DNA of 64,000 bases from Shinisaurus crocodilurus (Eukaryota > Chordata > Lepidosauria > Squamata > Shinisauridae): NCBI GenBank assembly GCA_021292165.1, contig CM037877.1:33802197-33866196 (forward strand). Reading direction: 5' to 3'. A program made the position numbers and the translations under genes. This document shows positions 32,590-42,540 of the stretch, in pieces. The first letter of the stretch is position 1. Each line of letters opens with the position of its first letter. Under the pieces are notes generated by a model. That model was given only the letters and a program-made list of their open reading frames with translations. It made no database searches and was not told the origin of the DNA.

Positions 32590-32870
32590 AAGGCAAAAGG
32601 TAAAGCCAGCTGGATTGGAGTTGGAAAATTTCGCAACAGGTTTTTTGATGGGACTCTTTCAATTGAATCTATTGATTTGCTGATAAGTACCAGTGCTAAT
32701 GCAATCCCACAGCTGGGTTAATCCAGCAGCCTAATTAATTAACTTGGGAACCTGCTAATCAGTTAACATTTCCGACATGTTTCTCCTTGCTGCAGTACAG
32801 CTGGATCCAGATAGATCTTTGTGCCTGAAAATGTTTTAGTGTTTCTCCTACCTGACTCAATGCCATTAGA
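32590..32870. promoter_or_regulatory. Candidate conserved non-coding element
   Basis: A repeat-free stretch dense in homeodomain-type motifs: GTTAATCC (32717-32724), CTAATTAATTAAC (32731-32743), CTAATC and AGTTAAC (32755-32767). It has no open frame of note. Such clusters are common in distal enhancers, but the sequence alone cannot show conservation or function. Confidence 0.2.
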
Positions 32871-33174
32871 TGTACATTTTTAATTGAATCACATCTTTAG
32901 TGAGTCAGAAGTTGTGTGTGTGTGTTTTAAAAATCCCCCCCCCCGTCTCTTTTCCACCTCAGAAGGAAGCTTAGAAAACTTGGAGCCTTAGCCATATGCT
33001 AAGACTGGTGAAGGGACAGTCTATAGAACAGGCAACAGGCGTGACAAACTTCTGGCTAGCCATATGCTTTTGCACCCTGTAGCATGGATCCTAGACCTAG
33101 AGATATTCAGGCCTGCAAGGGAACAGAACTGTAGCTTCCCCTGAGGGCTGTGGCGTGGAGACCAGCCACTAGGC

Positions 33175-33608
33175 CAGTGATGGCGAACCTTTTTGAGCCC
33201 GAGTGCCCAAACTACAACACAAAACCAACTTATTTATTTCAAAGTGCCTTAAATTTGGCAGGAAGGAGGAGGGGGCACTAGCTAATCGTGCCCTGCTCTG
33301 TCTCAGGACATGGCTCTTCACCAGGCGCGCAAAGATTCGGGCGTGCGCGCACTGTGCTTCTGAGCTGTCTGTTCAGTTAAAAGGGGAGCTGGGTGCCTGC
33401 GCAGTCCGCTTCTGGGGGTGGAAATGTTGGAGTGTGCCTGCCTGTGGAGGCCAGCGAGGAATTAGTGCAGAGGAGTTACTATGGAAACCCGATGCTGAAT
33501 GCAGAAGGGGACGGTCTTTTCGCGATCTGGCGACCAATGGCTCGAGTGCCCACAGAGAGGTCCCTGCGTGCCAGCTGTGGCACGCGTGCCATAGGTTCGC
33601 CATCACTG
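33175..33608. mobile_element. Non-autonomous hAT, 434 bp
   Basis: The left end CAGTGATGGCGAACC and right end GGTTCGCCATCACTG are perfect 15-bp inverses. Subterminal GAGTGCCCAAACT and CACGCGTGCCATA are typical of a widely distributed vertebrate hAT (Charlie-like) family. The target duplication cactaggc (33167-33174, 33609-33616) is perfect. The plus-strand frame of 155 codons starting at 33203 runs within and past the element and is not a gene. Confidence 0.95.
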
Positions 33609-33824
33609 CACTAGGCTCTGGGAAGAGATGGGTACACTGGAAGCTTCCCCAACATAGAGTAAGGCTATAATGGGAATAAGCCAGGATGCAAAAGAGGGAA
33701 AGGAGAAGGCATCAGAACACAAATAGGACCCAACATGTGAGGCCAAGTGAGTGGATGGAGGAAGCTCATCAAGGATTTCTCTAGAGTGGTCAGCTATGGT
33801 GAAGCCAGTGATAACTGTCTAGAA

Positions 33825-34142
33825 GAGCCTTCCCTAACCTGGCTCCATCCAGATTTTTTTAAAAATTTATTTATTATATTTATACCCCGCCTTTTTTCCT
33901 GCAAGGAACCCAAGGCGGCTTACATAGTCCTCCTCTTTCTCCTCTCCATTTTATCCTCACAACAACCCTGTGAGGTAGATTAGGCTGAGAGTCAGTGACT
34001 GGCCCAAAGTCACCCAGCGAGTTTCATGGCCGAGAGGGGACTAGAACCCCGATCTCCCGAGTCCCAGTCCTCCCTGGCTGGCTGGGGGATGCTGGAGGTT
34101 GTAGTCCAACACATCTGTAGGGTGCCAGGTTGAGGAAGGCTG
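33825..34142. mobile_element. MITE-2 hAT split by SINE-A
   Basis: The left end GAGCCTTCCCTAACCTGG (first base mutated) and the right end CCAGGTTGAGGAAGGCTG are inverted. The target duplication gtctagaa (33817-33824, 34143-34150) is perfect. The SINE-A at 33853-34070 interrupts it. Confidence 0.92.
33853..34070 (-). mobile_element. SINE-A, minus, head-truncated
   Basis: The tail and body are present but the tRNA-like head beyond GACTGGGACTCGGGAG is missing at the high-coordinate end, as in 5'-truncated retroposition. It is nested in MITE-2. Confidence 0.88.
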
Positions 34143-34150
34143 GTCTAGAA

Positions 34151-34735
34151 AAAGAGCCTTTCTCAAATAACATCTTTTGATCTGGTAGCCCTTCCACAAA
34201 TCCCTGATAAATCTTTTGCTTTCACCAGTTCAAAAAAATGCACTTTGTACCTGCTCAGGAGAAACTTAAACTATTCTTACTTTGTGTGTTCCAGGGTGAA
34301 GCCCAGACATTTGAAAACAATGCTGGGGCTGAACACTGGCACAAATTATGCTGTGGGTGGAGGGGATCCCTGAATGCTTTCAGCCCCTCCCCAGCCACGA
34401 TGTCCTTATCCAGGTACAGAAATGGGTATCGCATGGAGCTGGCGAACTCAGTTCCACAATACCAAGGGCTGCAGAGAATGGGCCAAGTCATCGTATGGGT
34501 CGTACCAGGCTCCATGTGCTGCCGTATGTCCATTTGTGGGTATATCTGCAATGTGGCCTGAAAAAGCCAGAGTTCCCAATCGTGCTGAGTGCTGTGTACA
34601 CACTTTGCAGATGTACCCACAACTGCACATACAGTGTGTGCATGTGCGTGTGTGTGTGTGGGGGGACTTCTGCTTCCCACTGCACATGCCTTCATTGAAC
34701 ATGCAGAGGCTGACCCTTGTTTGAACACGACTATT
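34151..34735. other. Unassigned sequence
   Basis: No gene is recognised; frames on both strands cover the same GT-rich stretch (34638-34660) and cancel each other as candidates. Confidence 0.45.
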
Positions 34736-34860
34736 ATTTGTTTGTTTATTTACAGCATTTTTACCCCGCTCTTCAGCCAAAAAAGGCTCCCAGAGCAGCT
34801 TACAAAGTCCCTGCCCTCAGGCTTACAATCTAAAAGACATGACACAAAAGGAAGAGGGCT
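34736..34860 (-). mobile_element. LINE/SINE 3'-tail fragment, minus
   Basis: 'tttaccccgctcttcagcc', 'cccagagcagcttacaaag' and 'ctcaggcttacaatctaaaa' are the inverse of the tail at 31690. TTTGTTTATTT is its inverted A-rich end. Confidence 0.7.
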
Positions 34861-35254
34861 TGGGAGGGAGGAGGAAGAAAGCAAAACGCAGGCACCAGTT
34901 CTTAGTTACAAGGTTCTTATAGATATTGTTTTCTTTTTTCTTCCGGCAGGGAAGGGCAAAACAAGCTCCCTGCAGCTGTTCCTTCTTTGGCCGATGCATG
35001 GGGGTCAGGCTGGTCTCCCCCTTGCCGTGATATTAATCCTGGGAGGCATGGGGGTGTAGCCTCCAGGTGGCCCTTGGTTCTCTGGCCGATGAATGAGGCC
35101 CGAGTCTGCCTCTCCAGGGAACTGTCAGTTGGAGCTATTATCCAGAATGAATGACTTGCCTGCTGCCAGGGGAGTCTAAAGGGGCATGGGGTGTGGGGCC
35201 CTCACTCTGGCCAAGCCCAGGACAGACAGACAGACACACACAGGTTCAGAGCTG

Positions 35255-35545
35255 GCTCCTATTGGCAAGGCACCCTCAATGGGCCCCCTCCTCACTCACC
35301 GCCATTGCCACCAGCCGCTCTTGCACCCCACCCTCTTTCTTATCATTGCGACCGCTTGCATGCTTGACGGGTAAGAGAGCCAGTGAGCAAGGAAGACGCG
35401 GCTTCTGCTGCTCCTGCTTTTCACCGCGACGCGACCGGGACAGAGCAAGAGGCAAGCGGGTTGCCATGGTGAAGAGGAGGGGCAAGTCCAGGGGGCCCTT
35501 GTCAGGGGGCCCTCAGCAGCTGCCCGACAATGCCAACCCTGCACA
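35255..35545. mobile_element. Family E copy, inverted
   Basis: 'cctcaatgggccccctcct', 'ccgccattgccaccagccgc', 'gccagtgagcaagg' and 'ccatggtgaagaggagggg' are the inverse of the family E body at 16560-16885. The end is near CAATGCCAACCCTG. The plus-strand 183-codon frame across it is not a gene. Confidence 0.7.
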
Positions 35546-35749
35546 GCTTGCTTCCCCATCATATGTATTTTATGTACTGAATGATGTACTTCCATCATGG
35601 AGCTCAAGGAAGAATACACAGGGCTCCCAGATGGACTCCCGGCCAGACTCGGCTCTGCTCGGCCTCAGCAAGGCGGCAGCAGGGCGTATCCATGGTTTGT
35701 GAGCCCTTTCCCCATTGAACAGATATACACACTGGGCAGAAAGGAAGTA

Positions 35750-35882
35750 CATAGCCAGACGTTTTATGTTGTTTTTATACAGTTTTGCCGTTCTATTGCT
35801 GTATCTGTTTTTTTTTATTATATGGGATTTTATTATCGTAAGCCACCTTGAAAGGCGGCCTATAAATATTTTAAATAAACAA
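35750..35882 (+). mobile_element. LINE 3' end, plus
   Basis: TTTTATTATCGTAAGCCACC, GGCGGCCTATAAATATT and an AAATAAAC tail match the L2/CR1-type end seen at 20800. Confidence 0.65.
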
Positions 35883-36104
35883 ATACCGTAAAGAAAATAA
35901 ATGTGCTCCTGCTTTTGTCCTACCTGGAAGGGGTGAGCTGTGGCTGCTGCTGCTCCTCCACCCCCTTGGGCTGCCATGTCCCCTTCTGCTGTCTCATGCT
36001 CACACCATTTAGGGGCCTCCACTGCATATTGTGAGTCTCTGGGGAGCTGGGGCAGGGCTTCCACGCTGGAAAATGTCATTTAGAGATAGGCTTGAATGAC
36101 CTGG

Positions 36105-36133
36105 ATGTCTCTCTCTCTCTCTCTCTCTCTCTT
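36105..36133. repeat. (TC)n microsatellite
   Basis: Pure CT dinucleotides, ending CTTTTAG. Confidence 0.95.
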
Positions 36134-36629
36134 TTAGAAAGGAGCCTCATCAGCTGTACTCAGGGCATAGAGCGGCTTCGCGCTGCCAGGGCACACAACT
36201 GAGAAAGCTCTGAGAGACTTTGAAGACGTTCTTTGCACTCCAGAGCCGTCTTGGCTCCTGTGTTCAGTGAGCAAAAACTTTTGCTAATTGCGCATGACCC
36301 CGATGGGAAAGTAGCTTCCAAGTCAAGTGAGAGGCTTTAAGAGGACACAAAGTATTTTGGTGGAGAAGCTCTAGAAGTGCACTATACTTCAGATCCCCAA
36401 ATTACACTCTTGCTTGCCAAGAAACCAGACTTTGCCCGTTTCTCATATTGCTTCTCCAAAGGATTATAAAGGACACACAGACACACAGACACACACACGA
36501 AAAAGGTTTGGGCAAAGACAGGATAACACTCTGCAGGGGAAAAATCTCTGCTTTCTTGGTAAACAGAGACTGCTAGGATATAAAATGAAAACACTGGAAT
36601 AAACATAGCAGAATTTGGCAATCCTGCTT

Positions 36630-36631
<2 letters not shown>

Positions 36632-36668
<37 letters not shown>
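36632..36668. repeat. (GA)n microsatellite
   Basis: Pure AG dinucleotides. Confidence 0.97.
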
Positions 36669-36670
<2 letters not shown>

Positions 36671-36949
36671 TATGGGCACATTTTGCCACACTTTGCAGGC
36701 TGAACTTTAGGCCTGGTTGCAAATATACATGTAAGTCAGTCTCACTCATTGGCCAATTCAATTAAAAACAGAAAGCTGTCAATAACAAAAACTGGCACAT
36801 GTTTATAACTCCTGTTCATTCCAATAGAGTTTAGACAAGATATGTTCCTATTGGATCATGTCCTTCGTGATGGATCCCACCTTTCCAGATCTCTATCCTA
36901 AATCTAGATCTTCTATTGCTGCCTTTTATTGTGCAGAACATTTACTGGT

Positions 36950-37065
36950 GCCCTCCAGATGTTTTGGACCACAGCTCCCAGCACTCCTAACCATTGGCCA
37001 TGCTGCAGGGGCTGATGGGACTTGAAGTCCAAAATATCTGGGAGACATCAGGGTGGGGAAGGCTG
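36950..37065. mobile_element. MITE-2, left-truncated
   Basis: The left arm begins at GTGCCCTCCAGATG without its terminus. The right arm GATGGGACTTGAAGTCC runs to GGTGGGGAAGGCTG. Confidence 0.82.
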
Positions 37066-37104
37066 TTTTATAGGCTTAAGAAGGTGGTCTGAACCAGTGC
37101 AGAT

Positions 37105-37360
37105 TGGGTGGCCAGGTGTCCTACTTTACAGTGGACAGTCTTCTATTTGAATGCCTCTGTTTGATGGGCTGTCCAGTCCAAGGGTGGTTTAAAGTCAAAG
37201 AACCATAAGAAGGGGAGAGCAGGGGTCTTGAAGTTGCCCATCAACACGTACCTCTGAAATGGCAGAGTGAGCAGGCCATCGAGTCATTGTTCCCCATTAT
37301 GGTGAGATGTATTGGTGATGCATTTCCTCTTTTTTGCCAATGTGTAAGTGGCCACCCTAA
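37105..37360. mobile_element. Family H element, 256 bp
   Basis: The left end TGGGTGGCCAGGTG and right end AAGTGGCCACCCTAA are inverted. The octamer gtgcagat flanks it at 37097-37104 and 37361-37368, a perfect 8-bp duplication. The interior 'tggacagtcttctatttg' and 'gggctgtccagtcc' is inverted relative to copies at 38464 and 46997. The duplication size suggests hAT. Confidence 0.8.
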
Positions 37361-38463
37361 GTGCAGATATTACCGCAGCAGCAACCCAGCCAATGAGTGG
37401 TCCATACTCACCTTAGCAGCATATTGTCAGCAGATTAAGCTCACACAAGTACGTTCCTTGGCTTCTGTGAACAGGAAAATCACAGGTTGGTTGGATGAGC
37501 CCTGGGATTCCACAGCTCTGTTGCTTCCAAGGCCTGGGACTTCCTCTGAGCTGTGCTCTCTGTGCCAATGGCTGGCTGGGTGGGTGGGTGGGTGGGTGGG
37601 AGCTTAAAATAACCTTTGAGAATGCAAAACATAGAAATGGGCAATTTACTCAGCTGTTCAAGGAAAGGTCCTCCCTCCCTCATCGAACACAAAAAGGTTG
37701 ATCGGGAAGTAGAAATTCCTGATACTTTGGCTCAGCTCTATTTTGCATCCCTGGCCTAGGCCTGGCTTCTTGATGTCTGGCACTTTCCCAGCCTTTCTCA
37801 CTCTCTAGCCTGGATAAGATTAGCACCTGGATGAAGAACAGCTGGTTGAAAATGAACTAAAAGAAACCGATGGCAGTGCTGGCAGGAGGCAAGAGCAAGC
37901 TTCAAAGGACATGCCATCTCCATTATATTAGGCACTATGGAAGGGCCTCCTCTTTACATTTATTAAATCGGACCACAACTTTGAGGGCCTTCTGGTCTCC
38001 CCAGTGCAATTCCCAAGTGACAGGAATTCTGCCTTCTCCCTTTTCTGCCTGTGATCTCCAAGGACAGCTGTGTGCCTCATGAGATCTGCATTCCGAAAGA
38101 AGATTGGGATATAATTCACAGTTGCATCTGATCGATGTTATATCCCCATTAAGAGCTTCTCAGGCTCCTTCCAGATGTTTATTGGAGATGATCTCAGGAG
38201 AAGCAGGCAGTACCAGAGGATCCCTTTTCATTTTGGAAAGATTAAGCGTTGTATGCCTGTGCTTGTACCCCTCTGCAGTTCTTTACTTCTCCTTCATTTT
38301 GTTTTTTCTGTGGCTGCACTTCAGTGTCTATTTACTTCTCTGCATGGGGTTTCCTGTCCATCTAGGCTTCCTCCTCCTCTCAGCACTGTGGCTGTTTGCT
38401 CCTTTAACTCAATGTCCTGATGTGTGCATGGATGCCTGTGTATCCTTGTATGAGCACCAGTCA
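37361..38463. other. Unassigned sequence
   Basis: No gene or known repeat is recognised apart from a GGGT array at 37578-37600. Confidence 0.45.
37578..37600. repeat. (GGGT)n microsatellite
   Basis: Tandem TGGG tetranucleotides. Four or more closely spaced GGG runs could form a G-quadruplex. Confidence 0.92.
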
Positions 38464-39099
38464 GGGTGGCCACACATACGTATCTCCAAAAAAGAGGACA
38501 AAGGGGGAAACAGGATTGTATCAAATTTGCATATGCTAATTTATAGAGAGAGGTGCAATTCTATTTATTTTATTCATTACATTCCTAATCCGCCCAATAA
38601 TTAATGTTCTGCAGGCAGATTACAAACAGTTAAAAAACAAAAAAGGTGCAGAGCAGTTCAAAGTATAAAATACAATACAAATATTTAAAACCATGAAATG
38701 TAATATAATGCAAAACAATAAACAGCACAGGAATCGATAAAACAGCCATAATAACCTAGAATGAGGTCTCTAAAATGCCTGGGAGAAAAGAAAGGTCTTT
38801 GCTTGGAGCCAAAAAGATGACAACGTAGGTTTAAAATAGTAATTCAAAATAGTAATTTAAAAATAATTACTATCATTTCAATAGAAAGACAATACATCCT
38901 GCCACAGTGGGGAAGAAGACTGTGACCAGGTGACCTGAGTGTGCCGGCTCTGTCTGCTGCCCAGGTGCTCACTGTTGAATGGCAGCGTCAAGGCCCCTGC
39001 GTTCCCTTCTCATGGTTCTTTATGTTTAAACCAGACTTCGACTGGAAAGCCCTTCAAATAGGGGACTGTCCTCTGTAAAGTAGGACACATGGCCACCCA
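38464..39099. mobile_element. Family H element split by a LINE tail
   Basis: The left part GGGTGGCCACACATACG with 'aaaaagaggacaaagggg' and the right part 'aagcccttcaaataggggac' to CATGGCCACCC bracket it. Between them lies a LINE 3' fragment. No clear target duplication is visible. Confidence 0.65.
38555..38850 (-). mobile_element. LINE 3' fragment, minus, inside H
   Basis: TTTATTTTATTCATTACATT is the inverted tail. 'ctgcaggcagattacaaac' and the A-rich AAAATACAATACAA region, then 'aaatgcctgggagaaaag', follow the L2/CR1 3' UTR order seen at 48791. Confidence 0.65.
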
Positions 39100-39128
39100 A
39101 AGACCAACAGCTTTTCAGGGGTGCAAAA

Positions 39129-39152
39129 GGTGTGTGTGTGTGTGTGTGTGTG
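39129..39152. repeat. (GT)n microsatellite
   Basis: Pure GT dinucleotides. Confidence 0.95.
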
Positions 39153-39854
39153 ATAAACATCTGTTCCTGTGGGATTTTGAACCAATTTGGGCTGTTCTAT
39201 GTGAACACACGCACACAGGAGAATTGAGCAGGGATGGATAAATAGGTGGAAATGTACAAATTCAACCTTTGTAAAGAGGAACTGCTTTAAGTCCTGTTCA
39301 ATGTGGTAATTCCACTCTAAATATCTTGGAAGTGAAGACCTGACTGGGGTAGGTTACAGGGTGAGGTGTGTGTGGATTGGCTGTGCCTGTGCATCAGAGA
39401 CAGATCATTGCAGCTGGATCCTAAACTCAGCATGTCCTACCTCAGCTAAATTTATTGTGCATCTGTCAATGTTGCTGATTCCAAACAGGCTCCCTCCCTG
39501 GCTGCCCCCTCTGCTTTTGAAGGCATTTGCACTTTGAATAAAATATTTCAGAAATTGGATGGTGGTACAATTGTCAGTTCCTGCACTATTAAAATTGGGA
39601 ATCAAGATATTGTGCAGTCAGGCATAAACATTTGTTTAATGAATGCCTATTGAAATTGATTGAATGTTGCCACAAGGAGTGCCCCCTGCATCAATGGGGG
39701 TGGGGAACACACATGCCACTTCCCCCTGTTTTTATCCAAAAAGAAAAACATGACAATGTAAATACAGCAACTATAGACTTTATTATCCCTTGTTATAGCA
39801 CAGGATCATTCAAGTCAGTCATTGCAGGATCAAAATAATTTATTGGGGGTCATC
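39153..39854. other. Unassigned sequence
   Basis: No gene or known repeat is recognised. GCAGGGATGGATAAA near 39226 resembles a family C terminus without a body. Confidence 0.4.
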
Positions 39855-40005
39855 AAAGTAAGTAACTGCAGGATAAGGTGGAAAACCCTTGTAGGAATAC
39901 TGGTAAGTAGCTGCCAGACCAGGACGAATGATCATGGAACAAGGTAAGTAGCTGCCGGACCAGGCTGAATACACACAGAGTGATATGGGTAAGTAGCAGG
40001 ATGAT
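39855..40005 (+). repeat. Tandem repeat carrying GTAAGT motifs
   Basis: GTAAGTA(G/A)CTGC-type units recur at about 39858, 39903, 39943 and 39989, roughly 40-45 bases apart. Two of them are nearly identical: GGTAAGTAGCTGCCAGACC and GGTAAGTAGCTGCCGGACC. Each carries a match to the consensus 5' splice site (AG|GTAAGT-like). No transcript can be inferred. Confidence 0.75.
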
Positions 40006-40579
40006 CAGAAAGAATGCCTATGCAGTGGTGTAAGCCATAGGTAACTACGGTTGTAGGGTCAGCATTGGTACTGAGTTTGCTGTGGAGGTGGGTAAGTCTT
40101 TTCTTGTCCACTTGTTCTTGTATTTTCCAATCAGTTTCTCCCACCATTTCTAGCAGCCAGTCATCCTACGCCTCCAAATAAGGCAGCTGGTCTCTTTCTC
40201 CTCCTACTATTCATTTTTATACCTTCTGGTTTCCCACCTTTTCTGTTACTCCTTCCAGCCACTCCTCCTGAGGTTCTTCACCTTTCTTCTGCCCCTGCTG
40301 CGATGCTAGCATTCAGGCAGGTTTGAGCTCACAGAAATTCTCTAAATTTCTCTTTGAAGCTCAATTTGGCTCACCCATTTTCGTTTCCGACAAGTTTTCA
40401 GTGTGTTCGAATGAGAAAAGTGTACATTTCCGTTCACATTGTTCAAAAGTGCACACTTTGCCCCCATTGACTAAGGCAGGGATCCCCAACCTTTTTGGAT
40501 CCGTGGACACATTTGGGAATTTAAGAAAATGCTGTGGGCACTATAAAATGCCTAATCAGTGATTGCCACTTTGGCATCT

Positions 40580-41272
40580 ATCTATCGCATCTATGGCTCT
40601 TAGACTGTCTATTGGACACCACAATGTGTCTTTAATAAGGGATTGTCTAATTTGGCTAATTGATGGTGGTGCAATACACCTAATGCTTCTTTAAACACTT
40701 GGTTTGGCAATATACAGTAGTTGATTCTTTTTGGAAGGAGGTTATTACACAGATAAATTTAATATTCATTGATGTACACGCTCTTTTAAATTATTTACTG
40801 GCTTCATTGAAATTAACAAATGGATGCAGAAATGGATTCTCCATGCCCATTTGATGGCTAAAAGACTGATATTACAAAACTGGAAGGTTAAACAGTTCTT
40901 CTTCCCTCCCCATTCCTTTTTCCTTGTGTGTCGTGTCTTTTTAGATTGTAAGCCTGCGGGCAGGGACTGTCTTGTTAATTGTTGTAAATTGCCCAGAGAG
41001 CTTCGGCTATTGGGCGGTATAAAAATTAAATAAATAAATAAACAGACAAACAAACACTCACCTCCTATAATGCAATGGATTGGGGACCTTACAACACTTT
41101 CGATATATGAACAGGTGGCATATAGACACCAACTTCAAATGAATACTTATTTGGATATTTTGTCTGCTTTTGTTGAAGCCAATGTGTAATTGCTAGAAAG
41201 TTGTTTGCATTTCATAAATCCATGTACATATATATTTTAAAATGGGGATTTTAAAAATAAAAATTAAAAAAT
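40580..41272 (+). mobile_element. L1 ORF2 3' end, plus, inside hAT
   Basis: The plus strand carries ORF2 C-terminal phrases. WILHAHLMAKRLILQNWK precedes an insertion, and TLSIYEQVAYR with MNTYLDILSAFVEANV then stop follows it. An A-rich AAAATAAAAATTAAAAAA tail ends near 41272. This is the same ORF2 region as the minus-strand L1 at 21878-23066 but a different subfamily. Confidence 0.8.
40893..41045 (+). mobile_element. LINE/SINE 3'-tail inside L1
   Basis: 'tgtcgtgtctttttagattg', 'gcctgcgggcagggactg' and 'gggcggtataaaaattaaat' with a terminal AAATA/AAACA repeat. It interrupts the L1 reading frame and is the innermost layer. Confidence 0.75.
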
Positions 41273-41621
41273 TGGAGGTGCCTGCAGGCATCATGGTGCT
41301 CATGGGTGCCATGTTGGAGACCTGTGGACTAAAGCATGAAAATGGTTTTGTTTTTTTTGTTTTTAAATAAAAATAAAAATGTGCATTCCAAAATGTCAGT
41401 TTCCCCCCAAATATGCATTTTTCTAACACAATCACAAGTTTGGGAATGTGCAAACATTTCTTGAAAAAAATGTGCTTCCATTTGAATTCTCATTTGGGGT
41501 TGTGAACGGGACAAGTTCAGATGATTTGTGAACTGAAACATAATTCTCATACATGCCAAATTGTAACTAGTTGGTGTAGCATTTGGTAAAAGCATAGTAT
41601 CATGGATTGGTTTGTTTAAAC

Positions 41622-41703
41622 CAGTGTTCTCCAACCTTGGGTCCCAAGATGTTTTGGGCCTACAACTCCCAGCATGCTGGGGACCCAAGGTTGGAGAACA
41701 CTG
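41622..41703. mobile_element. MITE-1, internally deleted, 82 bp
   Basis: The ends are CAGTGTTCTCCAACC and GGTTGGAGAACACTG. The target duplication gtttaaac (41614-41621, 41704-41711) is perfect and itself palindromic. Confidence 0.96.
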
Positions 41704-41780
41704 GTTTAAACTATATTGATAAGCAGTATTCTCAAATGCCACAGAGTGGAAAATACCTGTCATTCAGCAAATCCCACCTG

Positions 41781-41972
41781 AAACATAGGAAGCTGCCTTA
41801 TACAGAATCAGACCATTGGTCCATCCAACCCAGTACTTTGGACATTGAGTGGGAGTGCTGTTCAGGGTTTCAGACAGGATCTTTCTACAGCCCTACGAGG
41901 TGCCAGGGAATGAATGTGAGACCTTTTACATGCAAAGCATGTGCTCTACCACTGCAAAGCTATGGCCCTTCC
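41781..41972 (-). mobile_element. SINE-B, minus strand
   Basis: 'aggaagctgccttatacag', 'agaccattggtccatcc', 'gggtttcagacagga' and 'catgcaaagcatgtgctc' give the full antisense of body and tRNA-like head. Confidence 0.88.
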
Positions 41973-42396
41973 TTCCTCCATGGGTATAATGTATGTATCT
42001 AATGTCCACAATCTGATTTCTGTACACAGTGTGGAGTTTCCCAACAATCAGCTTCTTGTAAATGTGTATCTGGGACAAACACACTTGACTCAGAGGGCAA
42101 AAAGCAGATGAGTAACAGTCTCTTTGCCATAGTTAGAAGAGCTCTGAAAAAAGATGTTTTCCGAACTTATTTGCTCCCAGTGTGAAGAGATCTAATTAAC
42201 TACATGAAAATGGATGGAGAATGCTGTTCTTTAAGGCAAATCTGCTGAAGAAAGTAAAAAGGGGAACAAGATGAATAAGAGTGTAAACACTGATGTTGAA
42301 TGGATTATTTGAAGGAAAAAAAAATGCTTTCCCATTCTTATCTGTGACTTGCAATGGTAATTTGAAGAAAATGCTAAATCATTAATAATAGCAAAA
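41973..42396. other. Unassigned sequence
   Basis: No gene or repeat is recognised. Confidence 0.45.
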
Positions 42397-42540
42397 TATT
42401 TATTTATTTATTTGTTTGTTTGTTATATTTATACCCCTGCCTTTTTTCCTGCAAGGAACCCAAGGCGGCTTACATAATCCTCCTCCTCCTCTCCATTTTA
42501 TCCTCACAACAACCCTGTGAGGTAGGTTAGGCTGAGAGGC
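42397..42540 (-). mobile_element. SINE-A, minus, truncated
   Basis: Only the tail and 3' body remain (TTTGTTTGTTATATTTATAC, then 'aaggcggcttacataatcc' and 'ctgtgaggtaggttaggct'). The head half is missing. Confidence 0.85.

Larger units (their letters stand above)
35883..36949. other. Unassigned, with two GA/TC runs
   Basis: No gene is recognised. A (TC)n run at 36105-36133 and a (GA)n run at 36632-36668 lie about 500 bp apart in opposite sense. Confidence 0.45.
40477..41326. mobile_element. hAT-like element inside family C, 850 bp
   Basis: The left end CAGGGATCCCCAACC is a typical hAT end; the right end GGAGACCTGTG is a decayed inverse. The flanks gactaagg (40469-40476) and gactaaag (41327-41334) agree at 7/8 and restore the uninterrupted family C order when compared with 54860. 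Most of its length is an L1 fragment inserted later. Confidence 0.8.
40318..41560. mobile_element. Family C element, host of a four-level nest
   Basis: The left part (40318-40476: 'ttgaagctcaatttggctc', 'aaagtgcacactttgcccc') and right part (41327-41560: 'actaaagcatgaaaat', 'gaacgggacaagttcagat') align in order with the uninterrupted family C copy at 54735-55070. The gap is the hAT at 40477-41326. Confidence 0.75.

Noticed and set aside
33203..33670. 155-codon plus-strand frame
   Set aside because: It is almost entirely within the 33175-33608 hAT.
34255..34728. 157-codon minus-strand frame with His/Thr repeats
   Set aside because: The repeats come from a GT tract; opposed frames of 107-116 codons cover the same DNA.
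35151..35702. 183-codon plus-strand frame and opposed 169-codon frame
   Set aside because: They overlap an inverted family E copy and are not related to any known protein.
39855..40005. CRISPR-like array
   Set aside because: Units are diverged tandem repeats without unique spacers of constant length, and the window is eukaryotic.
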